Positions 1 through 7,412 of a stretch of 27,987 nucleotides of DNA are shown piece after piece. This DNA is from JBBQXY01 sp051004815. Lineage in GTDB: Bacteria > Chloroflexota > Ktedonobacteria > Ktedonobacterales > Ktedonobacteraceae. The stretch is from positions 1 through 27,987 of the forward strand of contig JBPCJY010000045.1 of assembly GCA_051004815.1 (NCBI GenBank), given 5' to 3'. The translations under genes and the position numbers were made by a program. Within the stretch, counting starts at the first letter, position 1. Every line of letters begins with the position of its first letter. The notes beneath the pieces were generated by a model. The model saw only the letters and a program-made list of their open reading frames with translations, searched no databases and was not told the origin of the DNA.

Positions 1-368
1 CTTCGTTGCTCATGCATACATTGTAGCACCTTCATGCATACATGTCAAGCCATACCCATCACGCCCCGAAAGGACTCGCTTGTATCCCCATGGCTGAAGC
101 CAGGGGTCTTACGCTCGAATTGATAAAATCTTTGGCATATTTGAATCTTGCAAATCATACATGTCATTTTACCGTTCTTCTTGTTCCTATGAGACTCTTT
201 CCTTTATCTACGTTCAATCGCTTTATACGTTTCATCAAAGATGTGTATGACCCACAGTGAGTCTCCTGAAAAATCTTGCAATTTCGTCCGTTCCTCTGGT
301 ATTGTAAAAAGGGGTTTCGCGGATTAGTAGAGAAAATGGTCGCTGTTGCTAGACGGTTAAGGATGGTT
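1..368. other. Intergenic stretch at left edge, probable IS remnant and antiporter upstream region
   Basis: No convincing gene is seen here. An 11-base direct repeat, catgcatacat, occurs at 11-21 and 33-43, and an IS605-like end hairpin follows at 86-106 (separate entry). A plus-strand open frame from 42 to 260 spans the hairpin, has no good ribosome binding site and resembles no family I know, so I do not call it. The remaining 150-368 is AT-richer and presumably holds the promoter and leader of the antiporter gene, but no clear -35/-10 pair stands out. Confidence 0.5.
55..120 (+). mobile_element. IS200/IS605-type right-end (omega-RNA-like) remnant
   Basis: Positions 86-106 form the hairpin CCCC-A-TGGCT-GA-AGCCA-GGGG, preceded by the short loop motif CCCCGAAAGG at 64-73 and followed by TCTTACGCTC. 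This order (CCCGAAAGG-like stem, then a CCCC..GGCT..AGCC..GGGG hairpin close to the element's right end) is the layout known from the 3' end of tnpB genes in IS605/IS1341 elements. There it forms both the transposon end and the scaffold of the TnpB guide RNA. No tnpB reading frame is visible to its left within the window, so this is either a decayed solo end or the end of an element lying outside the window. The hairpin is seen directly; the family assignment is by resemblance. Confidence 0.45.
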
Positions 369-1565
369 ATGCATTTTGAAGGATGGCTGTTTGTTTCCTC
401 GTTGCTGCTCCTCTTAAGCATTTTTGCCTGGAAAGTCTCCAGTAAACTTGGCATTCCAGCACTGCTGCTCTTCCTGGGGATCGGCATGCTGGCAGGTTCT
501 GATGGGCCGGGCGGGATTTATTTTGATGATGCGCTCTTGGCGCAATCGGTTGGGGTGGTCGCCCTCGCCTTTATCCTCTTTGCTGGCGGATTAGAGACCG
601 AGTGGAAGGTGGTGCGCCCCGCTCTGGGCGGTGCTCTTTCGCTCTCAACCATCGGGGTACTATTGACCGCCGTAATAGTGGCGGTCTTTGCCCTCCTTGT
701 GTTCCATGTCTCGTTTCTGGAGGGATTGTTGTTGGGCGCGATCATCTCTGCCACCGATGCCGCTGCCGTCTTTAGTGTGTTGGGGGCCAGGAACGTTCAA
801 CTCACGGGCAAACTCCTGCCACTGCTGGAACTGGAATCGGGCACGAACGACCCGATGGCCGTCTTCCTCACACTCGGATTGACGCGTTTGCTGAGCAGTC
901 CGCACGAGTCGGTCTTCGGGGTAGTGTTGTTGTTTGTGCAACAAATGGGTATTGGAGCCATTCTGGGAGTGCTGATTGGGTGGGCGGCGACGTGGCTCAT
1001 TAACCGTCTGAATCTCGATATCGAAGGACTCTATCGTGTGTTCACGATTGCGCTGGTCCTCTTCACGTATGGCTTGACCGCCCTCCTTGGTGGGAGTGGA
1101 TTTCTGGCGGTCTATCTCGTCGGATTACTGCTGGGCAACAGCTCCATTCAGGGGATAGATCGACTCTCGCGCTTTCATGATAGCCTGGCGTGGTTGATGC
1201 AAATTGCCATGTTTCTGATCCTGGGCTTGCTTGTCTTTCCCTCACACCTTCCGACGGTCGTGGGAAGTGGACTACTGATTACCGCTGTGGTCGTCTTCCT
1301 TGCTCGCCCGGTGAGTGTGCTGATTGCACTACTGCCGGTGCAGATGTCTTTGCGGGAAAAGCTCTTTGTCTCCTGGGTCGGATTGCGGGGAGCCGTTCCG
1401 ATTGTATTAGCGACGTTTCCGCTATTGGCTGGCGTGTCTCAAGCACCGTTGCTCTTCGATCTGGTCTTCTTTGTAGTGCTTGCCTCGGTGCTGCTGCAAG
1501 GAACGACGGTTACGCTCGTCGCAAAGTGGTTAGGGGTGGTGAGCCATGCCGAAAGTAATGCTTGA
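369..1565 (+). CDS. Cation/proton antiporter, NhaP2/CvrA-like (CPA1), lacking the C-terminal regulatory domain
   Basis: Integral membrane antiporter that should exchange K+ or Na+ for H+ across the cytoplasmic membrane. The protein is almost entirely hydrophobic helices. CPA1 family marks are visible: SATDAAAVFSVL around residue 128 (the membrane Asp pair region), ELESGTNDPMAVFLT at 155-169, and GLRGAVPIVLATFPLLAG near the C-terminus, which is very close to the K+/H+ antiporter NhaP2/CvrA. I chose ATG 369 because AAGGA lies 6 bases upstream and the protein then begins like NhaP2. The frame is open back to 276, but that adds a basic, non-family N-terminus. With 398 residues the protein stops right after the last membrane helix. 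Escherichia coli CvrA continues for more than 150 residues with a TrkA_C-type domain, which is missing here. Ion specificity cannot be read from sequence alone. Confidence 0.85.
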   Translation: MHFEGWLFVSSLLLLLSIFAWKVSSKLGIPALLLFLGIGMLAGSDGPGGIYFDDALLAQSVGVVALAFILFAGGLETEWKVVRPALGGALSLSTIGVLLTAVIVAVFALLVFHVSFLEGLLLGAIISATDAAAVFSVLGARNVQLTGKLLPLLELESGTNDPMAVFLTLGLTRLLSSPHESVFGVVLLFVQQMGIGAILGVLIGWAATWLINRLNLDIEGLYRVFTIALVLFTYGLTALLGGSGFLAVYLVGLLLGNSSIQGIDRLSRFHDSLAWLMQIAMFLILGLLVFPSHLPTVVGSGLLITAVVVFLARPVSVLIALLPVQMSLREKLFVSWVGLRGAVPIVLATFPLLAGVSQAPLLFDLVFFVVLASVLLQGTTVTLVAKWLGVVSHAESNA

Positions 1566-1596
1566 ACATCCATACATATCACTGAAAGGCAACAAT

Positions 1597-1722
1597 ATGA
1601 CGAACAGTTTTTTGAGTGAGCAATTTCACATTATTAGCATTCATGAGGAATTAGTGGAAGCCAGTTACCCTTCTAAAGGGTTCTTTCAACTGCTTTTCGC
1701 GCTTACCACGACCAATCGGTGA
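1597..1722 (+). CDS. Possible 41-residue hypothetical protein
   Basis: A short frame starts at ATG 1597, about 8 bases after AAAGG, and ends at TGA 1720-1722. The predicted peptide begins MTNSFLSEQFHIISIHEELV. It has no membrane segment, no known motif and no partner gene. It may be a chance frame in decayed DNA; the ribosome binding site is the only positive sign. Confidence 0.2.
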   Translation: MTNSFLSEQFHIISIHEELVEASYPSKGFFQLLFALTTTNR

Positions 1723-1838
1723 CTGTTCAGACTCAATGTGCTGCCATTCAATCCGCCGTAGTAAGCCTGGACGTGTAATCCAGCCAGGGTCAGGAAAACT
1801 ACCCGCGGATCATACGTATCCAGGGCTGAGAGCCGTGA
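1686..1838 (-). pseudogene. Possible remnant of an unrecognised protein gene
   Basis: The minus strand is open between a TAA (1839-1841) and a TGA (1686-1688), without a start codon that makes sense. The translation is well composed for a protein and includes the stretch DPRVVFLTLAGLHVQAYYGG. It resembles no family I can name. The lack of start and short length suggest a decayed fragment, possibly left by a mobile element. This is a weak call. Confidence 0.2.
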
Positions 1839-1920
1839 TTACAAGCAGTCCGAATGCTGTCAATTCTCCACTTGTGAAGCTGACGAGAATGTGTTGTTAG
1901 GTTTTCAAGCTTCATCTGAT

Positions 1921-1966
1921 ACGTGAAATCAGGAAATGCTACAATACTAACGCAGTAGTATTAGCT
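1921..1966 (+). promoter_or_regulatory. Promoter with overlapping dyad upstream of the 31-codon peptide gene
   Basis: TACAAT at 1940-1945 fits a -10 hexamer; CTGATA 18 bases upstream is a 4/6 match to TTGACA. The -10 is embedded in a dyad: AATACTA (1943-1949), a 6-base spacer, then TAGTATT (1956-1962), extended by GCT at 1938-1940 against AGC at 1963-1965. A regulator bound there would block the promoter. The dyad could alternatively form a 5' RNA hairpin. Confidence 0.4.
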
Positions 1967-1983
1967 AAGAATGGAGAGGACAT

Positions 1984-2079
1984 ATGAATTGGTTTATCAG
2001 CATCCTTGTAGCTTTACTTTTGGGTTGTACTGTTTTCTATTACATGTGGAAAAACGATCAAACTCGTAAGAGAAACTAG
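1984..2079 (+). CDS. Small single-pass membrane peptide, 31 residues
   Basis: ATG at 1984 follows GGAGAGGA with ideal spacing, and the frame ends at TAG 2077-2079. The peptide has a short start (MNW), one hydrophobic segment of about 20 residues (FISILVALLLGCTVFYYMW) and a charged tail (KNDQTRKRN). Under the positive-inside rule the tail would be in the cytoplasm. A single Cys sits in the membrane segment. Too short for standard gene calling, it nonetheless has a good ribosome binding site, a plausible promoter with a dyad, and the composition of a genuine small membrane protein (regulatory subunit, or a type I toxin-like peptide). It converges with thrC, whose stop is three bases away, so there is no room for a separate terminator. 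Function unknown. Confidence 0.5.
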   Translation: MNWFISILVALLLGCTVFYYMWKNDQTRKRN

Positions 2080-2081
2080 CT

Positions 2082-3512
2082 TCATTGACGTAGGATGCTT
2101 CTGACGGCATCAATATTCGCTGCTACTGCTGTGTTGGTAGCGGATGGGGGGATGCCAGTATGGGTATCTTTGAGAAGGGTGCCGGTGAGAATACCAACGA
2201 CGCGATCATCGCGCTTGATGATGCCGCGTTCGACAAGCTTGCGCATGCCAGCGAGGGTGGCGGCGGAGGCGGGTTCGCAGCCAAGGCCCGAACGGTCAAT
2301 GATAGTTTTGGCGGCCAGTATTTCTTCGTCGGTGACTTCCTCGACAACACCATCGGTCTCCTCGATCACGCGGCGAGCACGCGTATAGCTGACCGGATTG
2401 CCAATTTTGATGGCCGTGGCAATGGTATGGGCCTGGATGTGCTCTTGCTGCGCAAAGCCTTGCTTGAAGCTGCGATAGAATGGATTAGCTCCGGCAGCTT
2501 GAATAGAGGCAATGCGTGGCAGGTGACTGATGAGGGAGAGTTGATAGGCTTGACGAAAAGCCTTGCCAATCGCCGAGGTGTTGCCAAGATTCCCCGCCGG
2601 CAAGACAAGCCAATCGGGGGCTTGCCAATCGAGTTGTTGTAATAGCTCAAAGCCAATGGCTTTTTGGCCCTCCACACGGAATGGATTCAGCGAATTGAGC
2701 AGGTAGATGCCCAATTCGGCGCAAACCTGCTCGACCAGATGCATAGCTGCATCAAAATCTCCATCTATCTGAATGGTCGTGGCCCCATAAGCCAGCGATT
2801 GTGCCAATTTGCCACTTGCCACATTGCCAGCCGGTAAAAAGACAAAACCGCGCATGCCAGCCTGGGCGGCATAGGAGGCCAAAGAAGCCGAGGTATTGCC
2901 CGTGGAGGCACAGGCGACTGCCTGCACCCCCAAGACGTTCGCCATCGTCACGCCCACGGTCATACCACGGTCTTTAAAACTCCCCGTTGGGTTCTCCCCT
3001 TCGTGCTTCAGATAAAGACGTTCCAGACCAGCATAGAGGCCGATTTGCCGATGACCAACGCGACCGGGGCCGCAATTCTCCATACCAACTGGATAGAGGC
3101 TGGTATTGCCTTCTGGGCGACTGATGATATAGTGTTCAGGCACCGGCAAGATCAACTCTCGATAACGCCAGACTCCGCTATAATCGAGCAGTAAGTTATC
3201 CGCGCCAGCAGACCAGATGGGCGGTGTGGTGGCACGCTCATCAAAAAGCTGGCGCAAATCGCTACCGGCAGCCGGTACCAGGTCGCCTTCAGACTCGATG
3301 CTTGACAAAACAGCAGAGATTTCCTGTGATGCAACGACAGGGGGAGAAGCAGAAAGAGACTGCATCTCAACATCGAGCACGCCACCACAATCACAGCGAT
3401 AGCGCGGCATTCCACCCTCCTCGATACTGGGATAGAGGGCAGAGCATTCCACGCAGCGCAACGAAAGCGTATCCAGGATGGTACTGCTTGAGGATGTACG
3501 TGCATCATTCAT
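2082..3512 (-). CDS. thrC: Threonine synthase
   Basis: PLP enzyme converting O-phosphohomoserine to threonine, the last step of threonine synthesis. The N-terminus carries a small zinc-ribbon-like Cys set (C20, C23, C40, C42) as found in many long threonine synthases. PLP lysine K180 sits in ENPTGSFKDRG, and the phosphate-binding STGNTSAS motif follows. I chose ATG 3512 (476 residues): AAAGGA lies 10 bases upstream, and the longer in-frame start at 3626 would add 38 residues encoded inside thrB with no family resemblance. The start overlaps the last 8 bases of thrB, indicating translational coupling. About 60 residues between the Cys cluster and the catalytic core (roughly 50-110) are low-similarity linker. 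Threonine made here can feed isoleucine synthesis by the upstream ilv genes through a threonine deaminase not present in the window. Confidence 0.93.
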   Translation of the reverse strand: MNDARTSSSSTILDTLSLRCVECSALYPSIEEGGMPRYRCDCGGVLDVEMQSLSASPPVVASQEISAVLSSIESEGDLVPAAGSDLRQLFDERATTPPIWSAGADNLLLDYSGVWRYRELILPVPEHYIISRPEGNTSLYPVGMENCGPGRVGHRQIGLYAGLERLYLKHEGENPTGSFKDRGMTVGVTMANVLGVQAVACASTGNTSASLASYAAQAGMRGFVFLPAGNVASGKLAQSLAYGATTIQIDGDFDAAMHLVEQVCAELGIYLLNSLNPFRVEGQKAIGFELLQQLDWQAPDWLVLPAGNLGNTSAIGKAFRQAYQLSLISHLPRIASIQAAGANPFYRSFKQGFAQQEHIQAHTIATAIKIGNPVSYTRARRVIEETDGVVEEVTDEEILAAKTIIDRSGLGCEPASAATLAGMRKLVERGIIKRDDRVVGILTGTLLKDTHTGIPPSATNTAVAANIDAVRSILRQ

Positions 3513-4545
3513 TGACGGAAAGTCCTTTGCCTGACCTGGCTGGTGGCCAGTAATATTGATCTTGCGCTCGAATACCCTCTCCTTTACGTGTGCGACTGCG
3601 CGTTGCACGCAGGACGCGTGCTCCAACCTGGTCGGCCCGTAAGATCATTCCGGTACCATCCACGCCAGCGACAAGAGCCGTTTGCTGCATAGCTTGTAGT
3701 ATCTCCTGGAAACGAGTACTGGCGAGGGCAATCAACGAGGAGCCGCCGCCGGAGAGGCTGGCCCCATGCGCACCGGCGGCGATTGCCGCGCTAATAATTT
3801 TCGGCATCGCCGGGAAAAGCACCTGGCGATACGGCTGATGCAGACGATCCTGCATAGCCTCGCCAATCAATTCATAGCGTCCAGTCTGCAATGCTGTGAG
3901 CAGCAAGGCTACCCGACCGGTATTAAAGGTTACATCCGCCTTTGAATAGCTGGCCGGTAGTAATTTTCTTCCCGCCACGGTATCCATAGGGAAAGAGGGC
4001 GTGAAGATAACTGCCTTGATTGCATCCGGGAAGGGTGTTTTCACGGCATGAATCTTTCCGGCGAGACTTGTCGTAGCGACCAGACCACCCAGCAAAGCAG
4101 GAGCGACATTATCGGGATGCTTCCCCGCCTCCATTGCAACGGCAAGTTCGAGCAAATCTTCTTTGGGGACAGTTTTTCCACGCGAGCGCAGCAGTTCGTT
4201 CGCGACCACCAGACCACCCACCACCGCGGTAGCACTGCTGCCCAGGCCGCATCCGGGCGGAATAGCGATCTTCATGCGAATACGTAGAGCGGGTAATTCT
4301 ACCTGCTGGCGTTGAAAAAGGGCAACGATAGCCTGGTAAAACAGGTTATCTGGCCCGGTGGACAAGCCAGCACCCAATGCACCTTGCACCTCAATTGAGG
4401 GAAGGTCAGGGTCATCGCCACTTTCTTCGACCACAAAACGATTATAGAGTTGCAATGCCAGGCCGAGACTATCAAAACCGGGTCCCAGATTAGCCGATGT
4501 AGCTGGCGTTAAGACGGTGATTGAAGCAGGAAATACCAGTGCCAT
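3505..4545 (-). CDS. thrB: Homoserine kinase
   Basis: GHMP-family kinase phosphorylating homoserine to O-phosphohomoserine, the substrate of the adjacent ThrC. N-terminal PATSANLGPGFDSLGLAL is the family's substrate-side signature, and the ATP-binding loop PPGCGLGSSA lies at about residues 97-106. ATG 4545 gives a family-like N-terminus (MALVFPASITVLTPATSANL, 346 residues). A GTG start at 4575 with GGAAAG upstream is also possible and adds ten residues. The C-terminal ~35 residues (rich in Arg, Lys, Gly) extend beyond the usual end near residue 310. It overlaps thrC by 8 bases. The gap of over 100 bases to ilvD leaves room for an internal promoter. Confidence 0.92.
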   Translation of the reverse strand: MALVFPASITVLTPATSANLGPGFDSLGLALQLYNRFVVEESGDDPDLPSIEVQGALGAGLSTGPDNLFYQAIVALFQRQQVELPALRIRMKIAIPPGCGLGSSATAVVGGLVVANELLRSRGKTVPKEDLLELAVAMEAGKHPDNVAPALLGGLVATTSLAGKIHAVKTPFPDAIKAVIFTPSFPMDTVAGRKLLPASYSKADVTFNTGRVALLLTALQTGRYELIGEAMQDRLHQPYRQVLFPAMPKIISAAIAAGAHGASLSGGGSSLIALASTRFQEILQAMQQTALVAGVDGTGMILRADQVGARVLRATRSRTRKGEGIRAQDQYYWPPARSGKGLSVNE

Positions 4546-4605
4546 CCCCAGTACCCTGCCTTTCTGTTGAAACACGCATATGTTCTTTCCTTCTCTCGTA
4601 AAACT

Positions 4606-4633
4606 ATTTTAACATCTTTATTGCCAAATGCAA
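4606..4633 (-). promoter_or_regulatory. Weak candidate internal promoter for thrBC
   Basis: Read on the minus strand, TTGCAT (4628-4633) and TAAAAT (4606-4611) are separated by 16 bases, in the only sizeable gap of the ilv-thr cluster. The -10 matches 5/6 but the -35 only 3/6. No hairpin terminator is seen between ilvD and thrB, so read-through from ilv is equally likely. Confidence 0.25.
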
Positions 4634-4681
4634 TCCATTAGGCACGAAAATGAACGAAGATGAATAATTTTCGGCGGTATG

Positions 4682-6355
4682 TTAATACTCAGCCAACACG
4701 GCACCCGTATTTGCGGAAGTCACCATCGCGGCGTAGCGACGCAACCAGGCACTTTTTACACGATCTCGCGGTACATCGACCTCACTTAAACGTTGCTCAA
4801 TCTGCGCGGGGGTGAGTTCAACGTCGAGGCGACATTCGAGCAAATCTATGTGAATCATATCGCCATCTTGCAGTGCTGCGATAGGCCCTTTGGCGGCAGC
4901 CTCCGGTGAGACGTGGCCGATGCACGCGCCGCGTGTTCCACCAGAGAAACGCCCATCGGTGATCAAAGCGACCTTCTCGCCGAGGCCCATGCCCATGATA
5001 TTCGCGGTTGGTGCCAGCATCTCCTGCATTCCCGGCCCTCCACGCGGCCCTTCGTAGCGAATTACCACCACGTCACCTTCCTGAACCTGTCTGTTCAGAA
5101 TACCAGCACTGGCCTCTTCCTGCGAATTGTAAATGCGAGCCGGGCCACAATGTTGCAGCATCGCGGGAGAGACTGCCCCAACCTTCACCACAGCTCCATC
5201 AGGAGCAAGATTGCCAAAGAGGATCGCCAACCCACCGCGCTCACTATGCGGGTTTTCTACGGAGAGAATCACCTCTGGGTCCATAATCTTGGCGGCGGCG
5301 ATATTTTCGCCAATGGTCTTGAGCGTGACCGTGGGACGATCCAGGTTCAATGCGCCCGGTTTTTTGGATAGTTCCTTTAAGATAGCGCTGATACCACCGG
5401 CGCGATCAACATCCTGCATATGCCACTTGCCCGATGGGCTGACCTTACAGAGATGGGGAGTGCGCTGAGCTACCTGATTAATGCGTTCCAGGGAATACTC
5501 GATACCGCCTTCATGCGCTATGGCCAGGGTATGTAAAACCGTATTTGTCGAGCCGCCCATGGCCATATCCAAGGCAAAGGCATTATCGATGCTCTCGACG
5601 TTGACGATCTGGCGCGGCGTGACATTTTCCTCCACCAGGCGCATAATCGCTCGTCCTGCTTCGTTGACCAGTTCTTTGCGGGCCTCGCTGGTAGCCAGGT
5701 ACGAACCATTGCCGGGCAAAGCCAGGCCCAGAGCCTCCATCAAGCAATTCATCGAGTTGGCGGTAAACATGCCGGAGCAGGAGCCACAGGTGGGGCAGGC
5801 TTGTTGTTCAAGCTCCAGCAACTCAGCATCACTGATCTTACCCGCCTGATAAGCTCCAACGCCTTCAAAAATACTGATCAGGTCAATTGCGCGACCATCG
5901 GCCAACTTTCCTGCCGCCATCGGGCCACCGCTGACAAAAACCGTGGGAATATTGATACGCATGGCAGCCATCAACATGCCTGGCACAATTTTATCGCAGT
6001 TTGGTATACAGACCATGCCGTCAAAGCGGTGCGCCTCGACCATTGTCTCTACGCAATCGGCGATCAGTTCGCGGCTGGGCAGCGAATATTTCATACCGAT
6101 ATGCCCCATGGCGATGCCATCATCGACGCCAATCGTATTAAATTCAAAGGGTACACCACCAGCCGCCCGAATAGCGGCTTTGACGAGTTTGCCAAAGGCT
6201 TGCAGGTGGACATGTCCCGGTACAACATCCACATAGGAGTTGCAAACAGCAATGAACGGCTTATTGAAATCGTTTTCTCCTACCACGCCGGTTGCGCGTA
6301 ATAGGCCGCGATGTGGTGCTCGTTCAAAGCCCATTTTGATTTGATCTGAACGCAT
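4682..6355 (-). CDS. ilvD: Dihydroxy-acid dehydratase
   Basis: Fe-S enzyme that dehydrates 2,3-dihydroxy-isovalerate and 2,3-dihydroxy-3-methylvalerate to the 2-keto acids of valine and isoleucine. The three expected cluster cysteines are seen: C38 in CNSYVDVVPGH, C120 in NCDKIVPGMLMA, and C193 in CPTCGSCSGMFTAN. The C-terminal GRFSGGTRG motif is also present. Length 557 is normal for the family. ATG 6355 follows AAGGAAGAG with good spacing. It lies 30 bases downstream of ilvE in the same operon and is followed by a longer gap before thrB. Confidence 0.96.
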   Translation of the reverse strand: MRSDQIKMGFERAPHRGLLRATGVVGENDFNKPFIAVCNSYVDVVPGHVHLQAFGKLVKAAIRAAGGVPFEFNTIGVDDGIAMGHIGMKYSLPSRELIADCVETMVEAHRFDGMVCIPNCDKIVPGMLMAAMRINIPTVFVSGGPMAAGKLADGRAIDLISIFEGVGAYQAGKISDAELLELEQQACPTCGSCSGMFTANSMNCLMEALGLALPGNGSYLATSEARKELVNEAGRAIMRLVEENVTPRQIVNVESIDNAFALDMAMGGSTNTVLHTLAIAHEGGIEYSLERINQVAQRTPHLCKVSPSGKWHMQDVDRAGGISAILKELSKKPGALNLDRPTVTLKTIGENIAAAKIMDPEVILSVENPHSERGGLAILFGNLAPDGAVVKVGAVSPAMLQHCGPARIYNSQEEASAGILNRQVQEGDVVVIRYEGPRGGPGMQEMLAPTANIMGMGLGEKVALITDGRFSGGTRGACIGHVSPEAAAKGPIAALQDGDMIHIDLLECRLDVELTPAQIEQRLSEVDVPRDRVKSAWLRRYAAMVTSANTGAVLAEY

Positions 6356-6385
6356 TACTCTTCCTTTCGATTTAAGCGGCCCCTA

Positions 6386-7384
6386 TTAGTAGACCGGAGT
6401 CCCCCAGGTGCGGTAGGTTTCATTTTCGCCACGGCAGGCGGCGAGGTAAAGGGCTTGTAGCTTCATGGTAAATGGCCCTGGTTTGCCTGTACCTACCGGG
6501 CGGTGATCGACGCTGCTTACTGGCGAGACCTGGACGCCGGTTCCACAGAGGAATATTTCTTCGCTGGCATATAGTTCGGTACGGTCAATACGCCTTTCCT
6601 CGACTGGCAGGCCAAATTCACGCTGGATGAGATCAATCAACGCGCCGCGGGTGATACCTTCCAGGATATCTTCCGAGATGGCGGGAGTTGAAAGCTTGCC
6701 GTTGCGCAGGATGAAGAGATTACAGGAACTGCCCTCCGAAACGGTGCCATCATCAGTGAGCATAATGGCCTCGTCAAAACCGGAAGTAGTGGCATCATCG
6801 ACGGCAAGTGCGCTATTAATATAGGCACCTGTCACCTTGGCGCGAATGGGCATAGCGTTACTGTTGGCACGTCGCCAGGACGAGGTGCAAACGTTGAGAC
6901 CAGCACTGATATCCACATAGTTGCCCATCGGGAACGTATAGATGGCGACGGCATCTTCGAGGGAAGAGAGCGTGAGTTTGATGGTACGCGACGCCTTATA
7001 GGCCAATGGACGCACATAGACATCTTGACGATAACCGTGCTTGCGTACCAATTCCACGGTGATACGGCACATGTCGTCAATCGTTTCTTTTGGTTGCATG
7101 CGCAAAACATTCCAGGAATGTGCCATACGTTGATAATGCTCACGCAGCTTCAGCAGGTAGAGCTGCTCATGCTCGGCATTCCAATAGCCACGGATGCCTT
7201 CAAAGCAGGCTGTACCATATTGCAAGGCATGGGTCGCCACGCTGACCTTAGCCTCGCCCATTGGCACAATATTCCCCTCGAAGTAGGCGTAGCCCTCGTC
7301 AGAACCCATGGCAGATTTCTTGGCTGCCTCTGCTGTAGCCACATCTGCGTGTTGTTGTCTATCAGAAGATTGCGTTTGGGTCAT
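6386..7384 (-). CDS. ilvE: Branched-chain amino acid aminotransferase
   Basis: Fold-type IV PLP aminotransferase interconverting branched-chain keto acids with valine, leucine and isoleucine, using glutamate as amino donor. HALQYGTACFEGIRGY near residues 52-67 is the substrate-loop signature; K183 in RAKVTGAYINS is the PLP lysine; DEAIMLTDDGTVSEGSSCNLF follows as expected. I chose ATG 7384 (332 residues) because AAGGAG sits 8 bases upstream. The frame is open to 7441 but that extension is Pro/Arg/Phe-rich and overlaps the end of leuA. The first ~26 residues (Gln/Ala-rich) precede the family core and may be disordered; a second ATG at residue 26 is an alternative. It is spaced 28 bases from leuA. 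Confidence 0.95.
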   Translation of the reverse strand: MTQTQSSDRQQHADVATAEAAKKSAMGSDEGYAYFEGNIVPMGEAKVSVATHALQYGTACFEGIRGYWNAEHEQLYLLKLREHYQRMAHSWNVLRMQPKETIDDMCRITVELVRKHGYRQDVYVRPLAYKASRTIKLTLSSLEDAVAIYTFPMGNYVDISAGLNVCTSSWRRANSNAMPIRAKVTGAYINSALAVDDATTSGFDEAIMLTDDGTVSEGSSCNLFILRNGKLSTPAISEDILEGITRGALIDLIQREFGLPVEERRIDRTELYASEEIFLCGTGVQVSPVSSVDHRPVGTGKPGPFTMKLQALYLAACRGENETYRTWGTPVY

Positions 7385-7412
7385 AAATTTGCTCCTTGGT
7401 TGGGTAAAAAAA

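Larger units (their letters stand above)
1566..1983. other. Gene-poor stretch between antiporter and small membrane peptide
   Basis: No full-size gene is supported. A 41-codon plus-strand frame at 1597-1722 has an AAAGG 8 bases ahead of its ATG but no recognisable similarity. A minus-strand frame open from 1838 to 1686 reads like a piece of a protein (entry below). The promoter and dyad of the next small gene lie at the right end. Confidence 0.5.

Noticed and set aside
42..260. 72-codon frame at the left edge
   Set aside because: It crosses the IS-type hairpin and has no ribosome binding site or similarity.
3513..3626. In-frame N-terminal extension of thrC
   Set aside because: It lies inside thrB, has no family similarity, and ATG 3512 has a good ribosome binding site and the usual coupled overlap.
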